From: SG8-30 sp037443885
GTDB lineage: Bacteria; Pseudomonadota; Gammaproteobacteria; Steroidobacterales; Steroidobacteraceae
DNA length: 8,013 bases
NCBI GenBank assembly: GCA_037443885.1
Contig: JBBINN010000136.1
Coordinates: 1-8,013 of the forward strand
Direction: 5' to 3'
This document shows positions 1 through 5,723 of the stretch, piece by piece. A model generated the notes under the pieces. That model was not told where the DNA came from. It worked only from the letters and a program-made list of their open reading frames with translations, and made no database searches. Both the position numbers and the translations under genes were made by a program. The first letter of the stretch is position 1; the number at the start of each line of letters is the position of its first letter.

Positions 1-143
1 TGCCAGGCGCCGTAGTCCAGGATCCCTTCCGCGGGCTCGGTATAGGACTTGACCTTCACCCAGCCCTTGACGCCGAACACGCCGACGATGCGACCGAGGG
101 TCACCTCGCGCTGCGCCGTGTCGGACTCCGCCGGGGACATCAT
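1..143 (-). CDS. rimM: RimM, 16S rRNA processing / 30S maturation factor (5' end only)
   Basis: Only the first 47 codons are present; the gene runs off the left edge. RimM binds ribosomal protein S19 and assists maturation of the 30S head domain. The visible N-terminus reads VTLGRIVGVFGVKGWVKVKSYTEP, matching the conserved opening beta-strands of RimM (family pattern: GrIvgvhGlkGevkV). There are two consecutive ATG codons, at 143-141 and 140-138, in the same frame, so the true start could be either. The gene begins 16 nt after the rpsP stop on the same strand, as in the conserved rpsP-rimM-trmD-rplS operon, so trmD and rplS are expected to the left of the window. No clear Shine-Dalgarno sequence precedes it, and coupling to rpsP translation is likely. 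Confidence 0.93.
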   Translation of the reverse strand, partial: MMSPAESDTAQREVTLGRIVGVFGVKGWVKVKSYTEPAEGILDYGAW

Positions 144-159
144 CGCCCGGCCCGGCGGA

Positions 160-417
160 TCAGGCGTTCGCCGCCTGCTTGCGGTAGCCCGTGACCAGCG
201 CCTTGACGCGGTCCGACATCTGCGCGCCCGTGGCGGTCCAGTGGTCGATGCGTCCGAGGTCGAGCTCGAGCTTGCGCTCCTGCCCGCGGGGGCTGGGATT
301 GAAATAGCCCACCTGCTCCAGCACCGGGCCGCCCTGGCGCTTGCGGCTGTCGGACACGACCACGTGGTAGAACGGGGCGTTCTTGCCACCGCGGCGGGTC
401 AGTCGAATCGTCACCAT
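160..417 (-). CDS. rpsP: 30S ribosomal protein S16
   Basis: This is an 85-residue protein, close to the 80-90 residues usual for bacterial S16, a small-subunit assembly protein that binds 16S rRNA. The N-terminus MVTIRLTRRGGKNAPFYHVV, the segment VLEQVGYFNP, and the C-terminal block GRIDHWTATGAQMSDRV are all family hallmarks. The ATG at 417-415 is preceded by a good ribosome binding site, GAGGA, ending about 6 nt upstream. The next gene on the strand is rimM after a 16-nt gap, which fits the conserved S16 operon. Upstream lies a spacer of 172 nt to ffh, with a candidate promoter and two stem-loops (annotated separately). Codon use is like that of its neighbours. Confidence 0.98.
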   Translation of the reverse strand: MVTIRLTRRGGKNAPFYHVVVSDSRKRQGGPVLEQVGYFNPSPRGQERKLELDLGRIDHWTATGAQMSDRVKALVTGYRKQAANA

Positions 418-436
418 CGAAGGTCCTCGCGCTCGG

Positions 437-457
437 AAAAGGGCGCCCTGCGCGCCC
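437..457 (-). terminator. Terminator-like hairpin in the rpsP leader
   Basis: On the minus strand the arms GGGCGC (457-452) and GCGCCC (446-441) can form a 6-bp GC stem with a 5-nt loop, followed directly by TTTT (440-437). This is the form of a weak intrinsic terminator. It lies about 20 nt before the rpsP ATG and downstream of the only promoter-like sequence in the spacer. It could therefore end ffh read-through or act as an attenuator of the S16 operon. The U-run is short, so efficiency is doubtful. Confidence 0.4.
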
Positions 458-460
458 GCC

Positions 461-482
461 GGGACACCTTCGCAGGCGTCCC
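461..482 (-). other. Stem-loop with GNRA-type loop in the rpsP leader
   Basis: On the minus strand the arms GGGACGCCT (482-474) and AGGTGTCCC (469-461) pair over 9 bp with a single G-U wobble. They close a GCGA loop, which fits the GNRA tetraloop class. Only 3 nt separate it from the terminator-like hairpin at 457-441. Both would be in the 5' leader if transcription starts near 491. The role is unknown; a structured leader regulating the S16 operon is one possibility. Confidence 0.5.
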
Positions 483-497
483 GCCAAAGAGCCGGGC

Positions 498-526
498 ATG
501 GTACCGAAATCCGCCGAGGAGTGAAA
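498..526 (-). promoter_or_regulatory. Candidate promoter for rpsP-rimM
   Basis: The minus strand shows TACCAT (503-498, 4/6 match to a -10 box) and, after a 17-nt spacer, a poor -35 candidate, TTTCAC (526-521). They sit in the only relatively AT-rich patch (about 501-540) of a GC-rich spacer. Predicted transcription start is near 491, giving a leader of about 74 nt. The -35 match is weak, so this is tentative. Confidence 0.35.
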
Positions 527-559
527 GAGTTAGGTGCTTACGCCGGCGCGGGCTGGGTC

Positions 560-578
560 GGGCGGGCAGGCCCCGCCC
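560..578 (-). other. Stem-loop just downstream of ffh
   Basis: CCCGCCC and GGGCGGG arms (560-566 with 572-578) form a perfect 7-bp GC stem with a 5-nt loop, 12 nt after the ffh stop codon. No T-run follows on the minus strand, so it is not a canonical intrinsic terminator. It may stabilise the ffh 3' end or assist Rho-dependent termination. Confidence 0.4.
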
Positions 579-589
579 CGGAGTGCCCC

Positions 590-1963
590 TCAGCGGCGGG
601 GCGGCAGCCCGCCCGGGAAGCCGCCGGGGAAGCGCCCGGCGAGGCCGCGCAGCATCTTCTTGAGCCCGCCGCCCTTCAGCTTCTTCATCACCCGTTCCAT
701 GTCCGACTGCTGGCGCAGCAACCGGTTGACGTCCTGCACGGCCACGCCCGCCCCGGCGGCGATGCGGCGCCGGCGGGAGCCGTCGATCACAGCGGGCCGG
801 CGCCGCTCGACCGGCGTCATCGAATCGATGATGGCGATCTGGCGCCGGACCATCCGGTCGTCCACCTGGCCGGCGGCCCCGGGCGGCATCATGCCGGCCG
901 GCAGCTTGTCGAGGAGCGCCTCCAGGCCACCCATGCCCGAGAGCTGCTGCAGCTGCTCGCGCAGGTCCTCGAAATTGAAACCCTGGCCCTTGCTGAGCTT
1001 GGTGGCGAGCTTCTGGGCCTTGTCCTGGTCGACCTTGGCCTGTACCTGCTCGACCAGCGACAGCACGTCGCCCATCCCCAGGATGCGGGAAGCAACGCGC
1101 TCGGGATGAAAGGGCTCCAGCGCTTCGGTCTTCTCGCCGGTGCCGAGGAACAGGATCGGCTTGCCGGTCACGTGGCGGACCGACAGCGCGGCGCCACCGC
1201 GGGCATCGCCGTCGGCCTTGGTCAGGATCACGCCGGTGAGCGCAAGCGCCTCGTTGAAGGCGCGCGCGGCGTTGACCGCGTCCTGGCCGGCCATGCTGTC
1301 CACCACGAACAGCCGCTCCAGCGGCTCGATCGCGCGGTCCACGGCCTGGACCTCGGCCATCATCTCGCCGTCCACGTGCAGTCGGCCGGCGGTATCGACG
1401 ATCAGCACGTCGTGCACGTGCCGCCGCGCGTGCAGAACGGCGTCGCGGGCGATTTCGACCGGCGGCGCCTTCGGATCGGCAGGGAAACAGTCGGCGCCGA
1501 CCTGCGCGGCGAGGCGCTCGAGCTGGGTCATGGCCGCAGGCCGGTAGACGTCCGTGCTCGCGAGCAGCACGCGCTTGCCGCGGGCCTCGGCGAGGTGGCG
1601 GGCAAGCTTGGCGGCCGTGGTGGTCTTGCCGGCGCCCTGCAGGCCCGCGAGCAGGATCACCACCGGCGGCTGGGCGCGCAGGTTCAGGCCGGCGCCCGGC
1701 TCGCCCATCACGTGCACCAGCTCGTCGTGGATGATCTTGATGAAGGCCTGCCCAGGGGTGAGGCTCTTCGCGACCTCGGCGCCGACCGCGCGGGTGCGCA
1801 CCGCATCCGTGAAGGCCTTGACCACCGGGACGGCGACGTCGGCCTCGAGCAGGGCCATGCGCACCTGCCGGAGCGCATCCGCGATGTTCTCCTCGGTCAG
1901 CCGGCCACGTCCCTTCAGGGAATCGAGGGTGCGGGACAGCCGCTCGGTCAGGGCTTCGAACAT
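590..1963 (-). CDS. ffh: Signal recognition particle protein Ffh (SRP54)
   Basis: This 457-residue GTPase binds 4.5S RNA and delivers signal-sequence-bearing ribosomes to FtsY at the inner membrane. The length matches E. coli Ffh (about 453). Visible domains are an N-terminal helical N domain (about 1-88) and a G domain (about 98-295). The G domain has P-loop GLQGAGKT (107-114), DTAGR (190-194) and TKADGDARGG (248-257). The M domain (about 325-457) carries the RNA-binding signature SRRRRIAAGAG (396-406) followed by VQDVNRLL. The methionine- and glycine-rich tail ends in PGGFPGGLPPRR. The ATG at 1963 follows a GAGG ribosome binding site with a 7-nt gap. It is divergent from ypjD and upstream of rpsP on the same strand. 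All catalytic motifs look intact. Confidence 0.98.
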   Translation of the reverse strand: MFEALTERLSRTLDSLKGRGRLTEENIADALRQVRMALLEADVAVPVVKAFTDAVRTRAVGAEVAKSLTPGQAFIKIIHDELVHVMGEPGAGLNLRAQPPVVILLAGLQGAGKTTTAAKLARHLAEARGKRVLLASTDVYRPAAMTQLERLAAQVGADCFPADPKAPPVEIARDAVLHARRHVHDVLIVDTAGRLHVDGEMMAEVQAVDRAIEPLERLFVVDSMAGQDAVNAARAFNEALALTGVILTKADGDARGGAALSVRHVTGKPILFLGTGEKTEALEPFHPERVASRILGMGDVLSLVEQVQAKVDQDKAQKLATKLSKGQGFNFEDLREQLQQLSGMGGLEALLDKLPAGMMPPGAAGQVDDRMVRRQIAIIDSMTPVERRRPAVIDGSRRRRIAAGAGVAVQDVNRLLRQQSDMERVMKKLKGGGLKKMLRGLAGRFPGGFPGGLPPRR

Positions 1964-2023
1964 CGGTGGACCTCGGCGGGACCGTGTCCCGCGCAGCTGC
2001 GCGGATCATCGGCCCGGGCCTGG

Positions 2024-2029
2024 ATTATA
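2024..2029 (-). promoter_or_regulatory. Candidate -10 box of the ffh promoter
   Basis: The minus strand contains a perfect TATAAT, with TGCC immediately before it. A TGGACA (2055-2050) resembles a -35 box, but its spacing of 20 nt is too long to be convincing. Predicted start is near 2017, giving a 54-nt ffh leader. It is the best -10 match in the ffh/ypjD spacer for this strand. Confidence 0.45.
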
Positions 2030-2060
2030 GGCAGCCCTGCGGGCGCTCGTGTCCATGCCT

Positions 2061-2066
2061 TACAAT
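2061..2066 (+). promoter_or_regulatory. Candidate -10 box of the ypjD promoter
   Basis: TACAAT matches the -10 consensus at 5 of 6 positions and lies 34 nt before the proposed ypjD start. Predicted transcription start is near 2073, giving a leader of about 22 nt that contains the ribosome binding site. No good -35 hexamer is visible at 16-18 nt. It faces away from the ffh -10 box, 31 nt to the left, making a compact divergent promoter region. Confidence 0.4.
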
Positions 2067-2094
2067 CGGAGCGCACCCCTGCAATGGAGCGCCC

Positions 2095-2895
2095 TTGTTC
2101 GGAGTCCTCGTCATTGCGTTCTATCTGGGCGCCGCCAGCCTGTCGGCCTTCTCCGCATGGCGCGGCGCGGCCCAGCTCAAGGCAGGCGCGGTCGGCGCGG
2201 GGCTGGCCGGCGCGGCCGTGGTAGCCCACGTGCTGTGGCTGTCGGGGACCCTCCGCGCCGAAGCGGGCTACGCGCTCGACATCGCCGCGGCGCTGTCGTT
2301 GTTCGGCCTGGTCGTCGGCTGCATCGCGGTGCTGCTCGCGCTGCGCCCCAACTTCCGGGCACCGGCCGCCATCCTGCTGGCGACGGCGGGCATCCTGTCG
2401 ATCGGCACCGGCAGCCTGTCCACCATGCGCGAGGTGCACGAGCCGGGCTGGCCGCTCTCGGCGCACATCACCCTCTCCGCTCTGGCCTTCGGCCTGCTGG
2501 CCACCGCGGCGCTGCTCACCGTCGTCATGGCCGTGCAGGACACGGCCCTGCGCAGCCGTCGTCCGGCGCAGTGGCTGTCGGCACTGCCGCCGATGGAGAG
2601 CATGGAGCACGCTGTCTTCGTCCTGCTCAGGATCGGCTTCGTCGCGCTTTCGCTCACGCTGCTGATCGGGTTCTTCTTCGTCACCGACCTGTTCAGCCAG
2701 CGCCTCGTCCACAAGGTGGCGCTCGCCATCGCAGCCTGGGCCATCTTCGGCGCGCTCCTGCTCGGCCGCTGGCGGTTCGGCTGGCGCGGGCGCAAGGCCC
2801 GGGGCTTCGCGCTGGCCGGCTTCGCCGTGCTGGCGGCCTCCTACTTCCTGACCAAGTTCATCCTCGAGGTCTTGCTCGGCCGCCACTGGGGCTGA
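2095..2895 (+). CDS. ypjD: YpjD, CcsA/CcmC-family inner-membrane protein
   Basis: This is a 266-residue polytopic membrane protein with about eight hydrophobic segments (roughly 2-20, 33-50, 60-83, 89-107, 122-147, 175-197, 205-224, 238-260). It resembles E. coli YpjD (about 263 residues). Shared landmarks are the LPPMESMEHAVF segment (164-175), the HIT..AL helix, the LFSQRLVHKVAL region and GWRGRKARGF (229-238). It belongs to the cytochrome c assembly (CcsA/CcmC/CcmF) superfamily but lacks an obvious WGxxWxWD haem-handling loop; its function is not settled. The start is inferred: TTG at 2095 has GGAG 5 nt upstream and gives the family length. No in-frame ATG lies near this point, and the open frame extending left to 1966 adds residues without family character. 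It is divergent from ffh and followed by a CorB-type gene after 85 nt, as near E. coli ffh. Confidence 0.88.
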   Translation: MFGVLVIAFYLGAASLSAFSAWRGAAQLKAGAVGAGLAGAAVVAHVLWLSGTLRAEAGYALDIAAALSLFGLVVGCIAVLLALRPNFRAPAAILLATAGILSIGTGSLSTMREVHEPGWPLSAHITLSALAFGLLATAALLTVVMAVQDTALRSRRPAQWLSALPPMESMEHAVFVLLRIGFVALSLTLLIGFFFVTDLFSQRLVHKVALAIAAWAIFGALLLGRWRFGWRGRKARGFALAGFAVLAASYFLTKFILEVLLGRHWG

Positions 2896-2913
2896 TCTCG
2901 CGGCCGGCCCGCC

Positions 2914-2943
2914 TTGACGGGCCCGGTCGCGGCTTGCTGCAAT
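2914..2943 (+). promoter_or_regulatory. Candidate promoter in the ypjD-corB gap
   Basis: TTGACG (2914-2919, 5/6 match to -35) and TGCAAT (2938-2943, 4/6 match to -10) are separated by 18 nt. The predicted start near 2950 lies 31 nt before the corB-type start. TTGACG overlaps the loop and right arm of a 6-bp stem-loop (GGCCCG 2906-2911 with CGGGCC 2918-2923) that has no following T-run. The gene may instead be co-transcribed with ypjD. Confidence 0.3.
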
Positions 2944-2980
2944 CATCCTCCGTCACCGGTCGCCGGGCGCCGCTGCCACC

Positions 2981-4171
2981 TTGGTCAATTCCCTGCCCGT
3001 CGCCACCTGCACAGCTGCCGCCCTCCTGGTGCTCGCGGCGCTCGCGGTGTTCGAGGCCGGCCTCACCGCCCTGTCGCGGCGCCGCAGCGATGCCATCCCT
3101 GACGCCCTCGCCCGGCTTCAGGCCGAGCCCCGCCGAATGCGCCAGGCGGCGGCCACGCTGCGCGTCGTCCTGCTCGCGGCACTGCTGGCCCTGGCGGTGG
3201 CGGGCTCGGCCATGGGCTCGCCGTCCACGGCGCTGGTGACCAGCTGCGGGCTCGCGCTGCTGTATGCGCTCGAGCGCGCGGGCCGCCTGCGCGCCTTCGG
3301 CGCCCGCTGCACGGGCCTCGGCCCGCTGATCGCCCGCCTGCTCTACCCGCTGTTCCTGCTCGTGCCGCGGCGGCGGCCGCTGCAGTCAGGGGATCGCCCC
3401 ACCGATCCCGCCGAGGCGGCCGAGGTCGTGGAGGACATAGCCGACCGTATCGCCGTCGCGCCAGAGGAAAGGCAGCAGATGGTCCACGGCCTGCTGGCGC
3501 TGGAGCAGACCTGCGTCGAGGACATCATGGTGCCGCGCAGCGAGGTCGTCGGCATCGACATCAGGGCCGACTGGGACGAGATCCTCGACCTAATCGCGCG
3601 CACACCCCACACGCGGCTGCCGCTCTACGAGGGCGAGATCGATCGCGTGATCGGCGTCGTGCACATGAGGCGACTGGCCAACGAGCTCGCGCTCGGGCGC
3701 CTCGACCGCGAGCGGCTGCGCGAGGCCGCGCTGCGCCGCGAGGCGCTGTTCGTGCCGGAAGGCACCACGTTGCAGGCCCAGCTAATCGCATTTCGCAAGC
3801 TGCGTCGGCGGATCGCCTTCGTCGTGGACGAGTATGGCGACGTCCTTGGCCTGGTCACGCTGGAGGACATCCTCGAGGAAATCGTCGGCGAGTTCACCAC
3901 CCAGCCGGCCATGCTGCAGCGCGAGGTGATGCCGCAGCCGGACGGCAGCTGCCTGGTCGCCGGCAGCGCGGCCGCACGGATGCTCGCGCGCCGGCTCGAC
4001 TGGGAACTGCCCACCGAGGGGCCGCGAACGCTGTCCGGACTCATCATCGAGCAGCTGGAATCCATCCCCGCGGCAGGCGCCACCCTCGAGCTCGCCGGCC
4101 GGCATGTCGAGGTGCTGCAGGTCGCCGACAATACGGTTCGAACCGTGCGCGTCCACGCGCCGCCGGCCTGA
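2981..4171 (+). CDS. corB: CorB/YfjD-type CBS-domain membrane protein with degenerate CNNM domain
   Basis: This 396-residue protein has CNNM (DUF21)-CBS-CBS-CorC architecture, a family linked to Mg2+/Co2+ transport or homeostasis at the inner membrane. Hydrophobic segments lie at about 5-24, 61-77, 82-97 and 115-128. The CBS pair spans about 178-305, with VEDIMVPRSEV, HTRLPLYEGEIDRVIGVVHMR and FVVDEYGDVLGLVTLEDILEEIVGEF all canonical. The CorC/HlyC domain spans about 318-393. The membrane domain is odd: where relatives read SGSETAL, GNN and GExxPK, this one has EAGLTAL, AALLA and YALERAG. The ion-binding signatures are thus apparently lost although the length is normal. The start is uncertain: TTG at 2981 is the first usable codon in frame, it has no Shine-Dalgarno sequence, and no ATG is nearby. 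Its position after ypjD supports orthology with E. coli corB (yfjD). Confidence 0.85.
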   Translation: MVNSLPVATCTAAALLVLAALAVFEAGLTALSRRRSDAIPDALARLQAEPRRMRQAAATLRVVLLAALLALAVAGSAMGSPSTALVTSCGLALLYALERAGRLRAFGARCTGLGPLIARLLYPLFLLVPRRRPLQSGDRPTDPAEAAEVVEDIADRIAVAPEERQQMVHGLLALEQTCVEDIMVPRSEVVGIDIRADWDEILDLIARTPHTRLPLYEGEIDRVIGVVHMRRLANELALGRLDRERLREAALRREALFVPEGTTLQAQLIAFRKLRRRIAFVVDEYGDVLGLVTLEDILEEIVGEFTTQPAMLQREVMPQPDGSCLVAGSAAARMLARRLDWELPTEGPRTLSGLIIEQLESIPAAGATLELAGRHVEVLQVADNTVRTVRVHAPPA

Positions 4172-4182
4172 GCGCCGGCGGC
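4159..4182. terminator. Stem-loop at the corB/radA convergent junction
   Basis: GCCGCCGGC (4159-4167) and GCCGGCGGC (4174-4182) form a perfect 9-bp GC stem with a 6-nt loop that contains the corB-type stop codon TGA (4169-4171). The radA stop codon lies 31 nt further on the opposite strand. It is the strongest inverted repeat in the 41-nt junction and could limit read-through in both directions. Neither strand has a T-run, so it is not a textbook intrinsic terminator. Confidence 0.4.
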
Positions 4183-4212
4183 CGTCGTTGCCACCGTGCC
4201 GGCCGGGACGGC

Positions 4213-5562
4213 TCAACCGAGCGCCTTGACCGCCTCCTCCAAGCGCCCGACTCCGACGACTTCCATGCCCCCGACCGCCCGCCGCGGCATGTTCGCTCGC
4301 GGGAGGATCGCCCGCCGGAAGCCATGCTTGGCCGCCTCGCGCAGGCGCTCCTCACCGTAGGGCACGGGCCGGATCTCGCCGGCGAGGCCGACCTCGCCGA
4401 AGGTCACCAGCTCCTGCGGGAGCGCACGGCCCTCGAGGCTGGACAGCATGGCCGCGAGTACCGGCAGGTCCGCCGCCGTTTCGCCGAGGCGCACGCCCCC
4501 AACCACGTTCACGAAGACATCGTGCCCGTGCAGCGCGACACCCGCGTGGCGGTGCAGCACGGCGATCAGCATGGCGATCCGGTTCGCCTCGAGGCCGACG
4601 GCGACACGACGGGGATTGGCCGCGTGGCTGGCATCCGCGAGCGCCTGCACTTCGATGAGCATCTGGCGCGTGCCCTCGCGCGCCACCGTCACGACCGAGC
4701 CGGCAACCGGCTGGTCGTGCCGCGACAGGAAGATCGCAGAGGGGTTGCGGACCTCGCGCAGGCCGCGCTCGTCCATGACGAACACGCCGATCTCGTTGGC
4801 CGCGCCGAAGCGGTTCTTGACCGCACGGATCACCCGGTAGCGGCTGCCGGAATCGCTCTCGAAGTAGAGCACCGCATCCACCATGTGCTCCAGCAGGCGC
4901 GGCCCGGCGATCACGCCCTCCTTGGTGACGTGACCGATCAGCAGCACCGCGGTGCCGGTGGATTTGGCGTGCGTCACGAGCCGTGCGGCGCACTCGCGCA
5001 GCTGCGACACGGAGCCGGCCGCCGCCTCGACGTTCGAGGCGGTCATCGTCTGGATAGAGTCGATGACCAGCATTCGCGCGCCGATCGCGCCCGCCTGCTC
5101 GACGATCTGCTCGACGGCGGTCTCGGCAACGAGCCGCAGCGGCGCGCCGGCGAGACCCAGGCGCTGGGCCCTCAGCCCCACCTGCCGGGCCGACTCCTCG
5201 CCGGTGGCGTACAGGACGGTTGCCGCCGGCGCGAGGGCGGCCGCGGCCTGCAGCAGCAGGGTGGACTTGCCGATGCCGGGATCGCCTCCGATGAGCGAAA
5301 CCGAACCGGGCACGAGGCCGCCGCCGAGGACCCGATCGAATTCGGCGAGGCCCGTGACGAGACGCGCGTCCTCCTCCGCACCGAGAAGCTCGAGCATGGC
5401 CGGGGCAGGCGGCGGGAGAGTGCGCTGCGAGCGCCGCGCGACCGGCTTGTCATGGAACGCGGACAGCGTGTTCCACTCGCCGCAGGCGGGACACTGTCCC
5501 TGCCAGCGCGGCGCCTCTGCGCCGCAGCTCGAGCAGACGAAGACGGTGCGTGACTTGGCCAT
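4213..5562 (-). CDS. radA: DNA repair protein RadA (Sms)
   Basis: This 449-residue protein is near the E. coli RadA length (460). RadA is a RecA-related ATPase that promotes branch migration during recombinational repair. Visible parts are an N-terminal C4 zinc finger (C10, C13, C24, C27; VCSSCG...CPACG) and a RecA-like core. The core has Walker A GGDPGIGKST (92-101), Walker B MLVIDSIQT (164-172) and the RadA signature KNRFG (249-253). A C-terminal Lon-protease-like domain (about 275-449) contains GEVGLAGEIRPVP. The ATG at 5562 is chosen because MAKSRTVFVCSSCG is the standard RadA opening; the frame stays open upstream to 5775 but that part lacks family similarity and overlaps the divergent kinase gene. 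No Shine-Dalgarno sequence is seen. The gene converges with corB and diverges from the kinase. Confidence 0.97.
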   Translation of the reverse strand: MAKSRTVFVCSSCGAEAPRWQGQCPACGEWNTLSAFHDKPVARRSQRTLPPPAPAMLELLGAEEDARLVTGLAEFDRVLGGGLVPGSVSLIGGDPGIGKSTLLLQAAAALAPAATVLYATGEESARQVGLRAQRLGLAGAPLRLVAETAVEQIVEQAGAIGARMLVIDSIQTMTASNVEAAAGSVSQLRECAARLVTHAKSTGTAVLLIGHVTKEGVIAGPRLLEHMVDAVLYFESDSGSRYRVIRAVKNRFGAANEIGVFVMDERGLREVRNPSAIFLSRHDQPVAGSVVTVAREGTRQMLIEVQALADASHAANPRRVAVGLEANRIAMLIAVLHRHAGVALHGHDVFVNVVGGVRLGETAADLPVLAAMLSSLEGRALPQELVTFGEVGLAGEIRPVPYGEERLREAAKHGFRRAILPRANMPRRAVGGMEVVGVGRLEEAVKALG

Positions 5563-5575
5563 CGGGGGAGCGGCG

Positions 5576-5584
5576 ATGCTAGCA
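5576..5584 (-). promoter_or_regulatory. Candidate extended -10 promoter of radA
   Basis: The minus strand reads TGC then TAGCAT, matching the extended -10 form TGnTAnnAT. No good -35 box lies 17 nt upstream. The predicted start is near 5569, only about 7 nt before the radA ATG, which would leave no room for a ribosome binding site. This fits the absence of one, but the site is tentative. Confidence 0.3.
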
Positions 5585-5655
5585 CGCGTCCCGGCGAGAC
5601 TGCGGGCCAGTTCGCGAAATCCGGCCCAAGCTCCGGAAAAATCGCGTGGCGATCG

Positions 5656-5684
5656 TTCCCGCAGCCGCAAGGCGCGTTTATGAT
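5656..5684 (+). promoter_or_regulatory. Candidate promoter of the kinase-phosphatase-FHA cluster
   Basis: TATGAT (5679-5684, 5/6 match to -10) follows a weak -35 candidate, TTCCCG (5656-5661), with 17-nt spacing. The predicted start coincides with the A of an ATG at 5691 that opens a 10-codon ORF. It is the only good -10 match seen upstream of the kinase on this strand. Confidence 0.4.
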
Positions 5685-5690
5685 CCGCGG

Positions 5691-5723
5691 ATGCTTCAAC
5701 CGGCCCCCGGCGCGCGCGCATGA
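5691..5723 (+). CDS. Possible 10-codon leader ORF overlapping the kinase start
   Basis: ATG at 5691 opens a frame encoding MLQPAPGARA and stops at TGA 5721-5723. The stop overlaps the kinase ATG (5720-5722) as ATGA. The kinase start itself has no Shine-Dalgarno sequence, so ribosomes finishing this ORF could re-initiate there. The mini-ORF also lacks a ribosome binding site, but the predicted transcript start falls at or next to its ATG, so it would be read as a leaderless message. The peptide matches nothing I recognise and such a short ORF may be chance in GC-rich DNA. Confidence 0.25.
   Translation: MLQPAPGARA

Noticed and set aside
1966..2094. N-terminal extension of ypjD to 1966
   Set aside because: It would start within 3 nt of the ffh ATG, consume the divergent promoter region and exceed family length; TTG 2095 has a ribosome binding site.
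383..2224. Very long plus-strand open frame (about 613 codons) opposite ffh
   Set aside because: It is antisense to a clear Ffh gene; its His/Arg/Gly/Ala-rich translation has no domain, and long antisense frames are usual in GC-rich DNA.
2906..2923. GC stem-loop after ypjD as an intrinsic terminator
   Set aside because: It has a 6-bp stem and no T-run on the plus strand, so there is no good case for termination between ypjD and the next gene.
1948..2946. Minus-strand open frame of 332 codons opposite ypjD
   Set aside because: It is low-complexity Arg/Gln/Glu-rich sequence, antisense to a protein with clear membrane helices and YpjD similarity.
2049..3239. Plus-strand open frame of 396 codons overlapping ypjD in another frame
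   Set aside because: It is an Arg/Pro/Ala-rich translation with no recognisable domain, crossing both ypjD and the start of the CorB-type gene.
4324..5553. Plus-strand open frame of about 409 codons opposite radA
   Set aside because: It is antisense to an intact RadA with zinc finger, Walker motifs and KNRFG; its own translation is His/Arg/Gly-rich without motifs.
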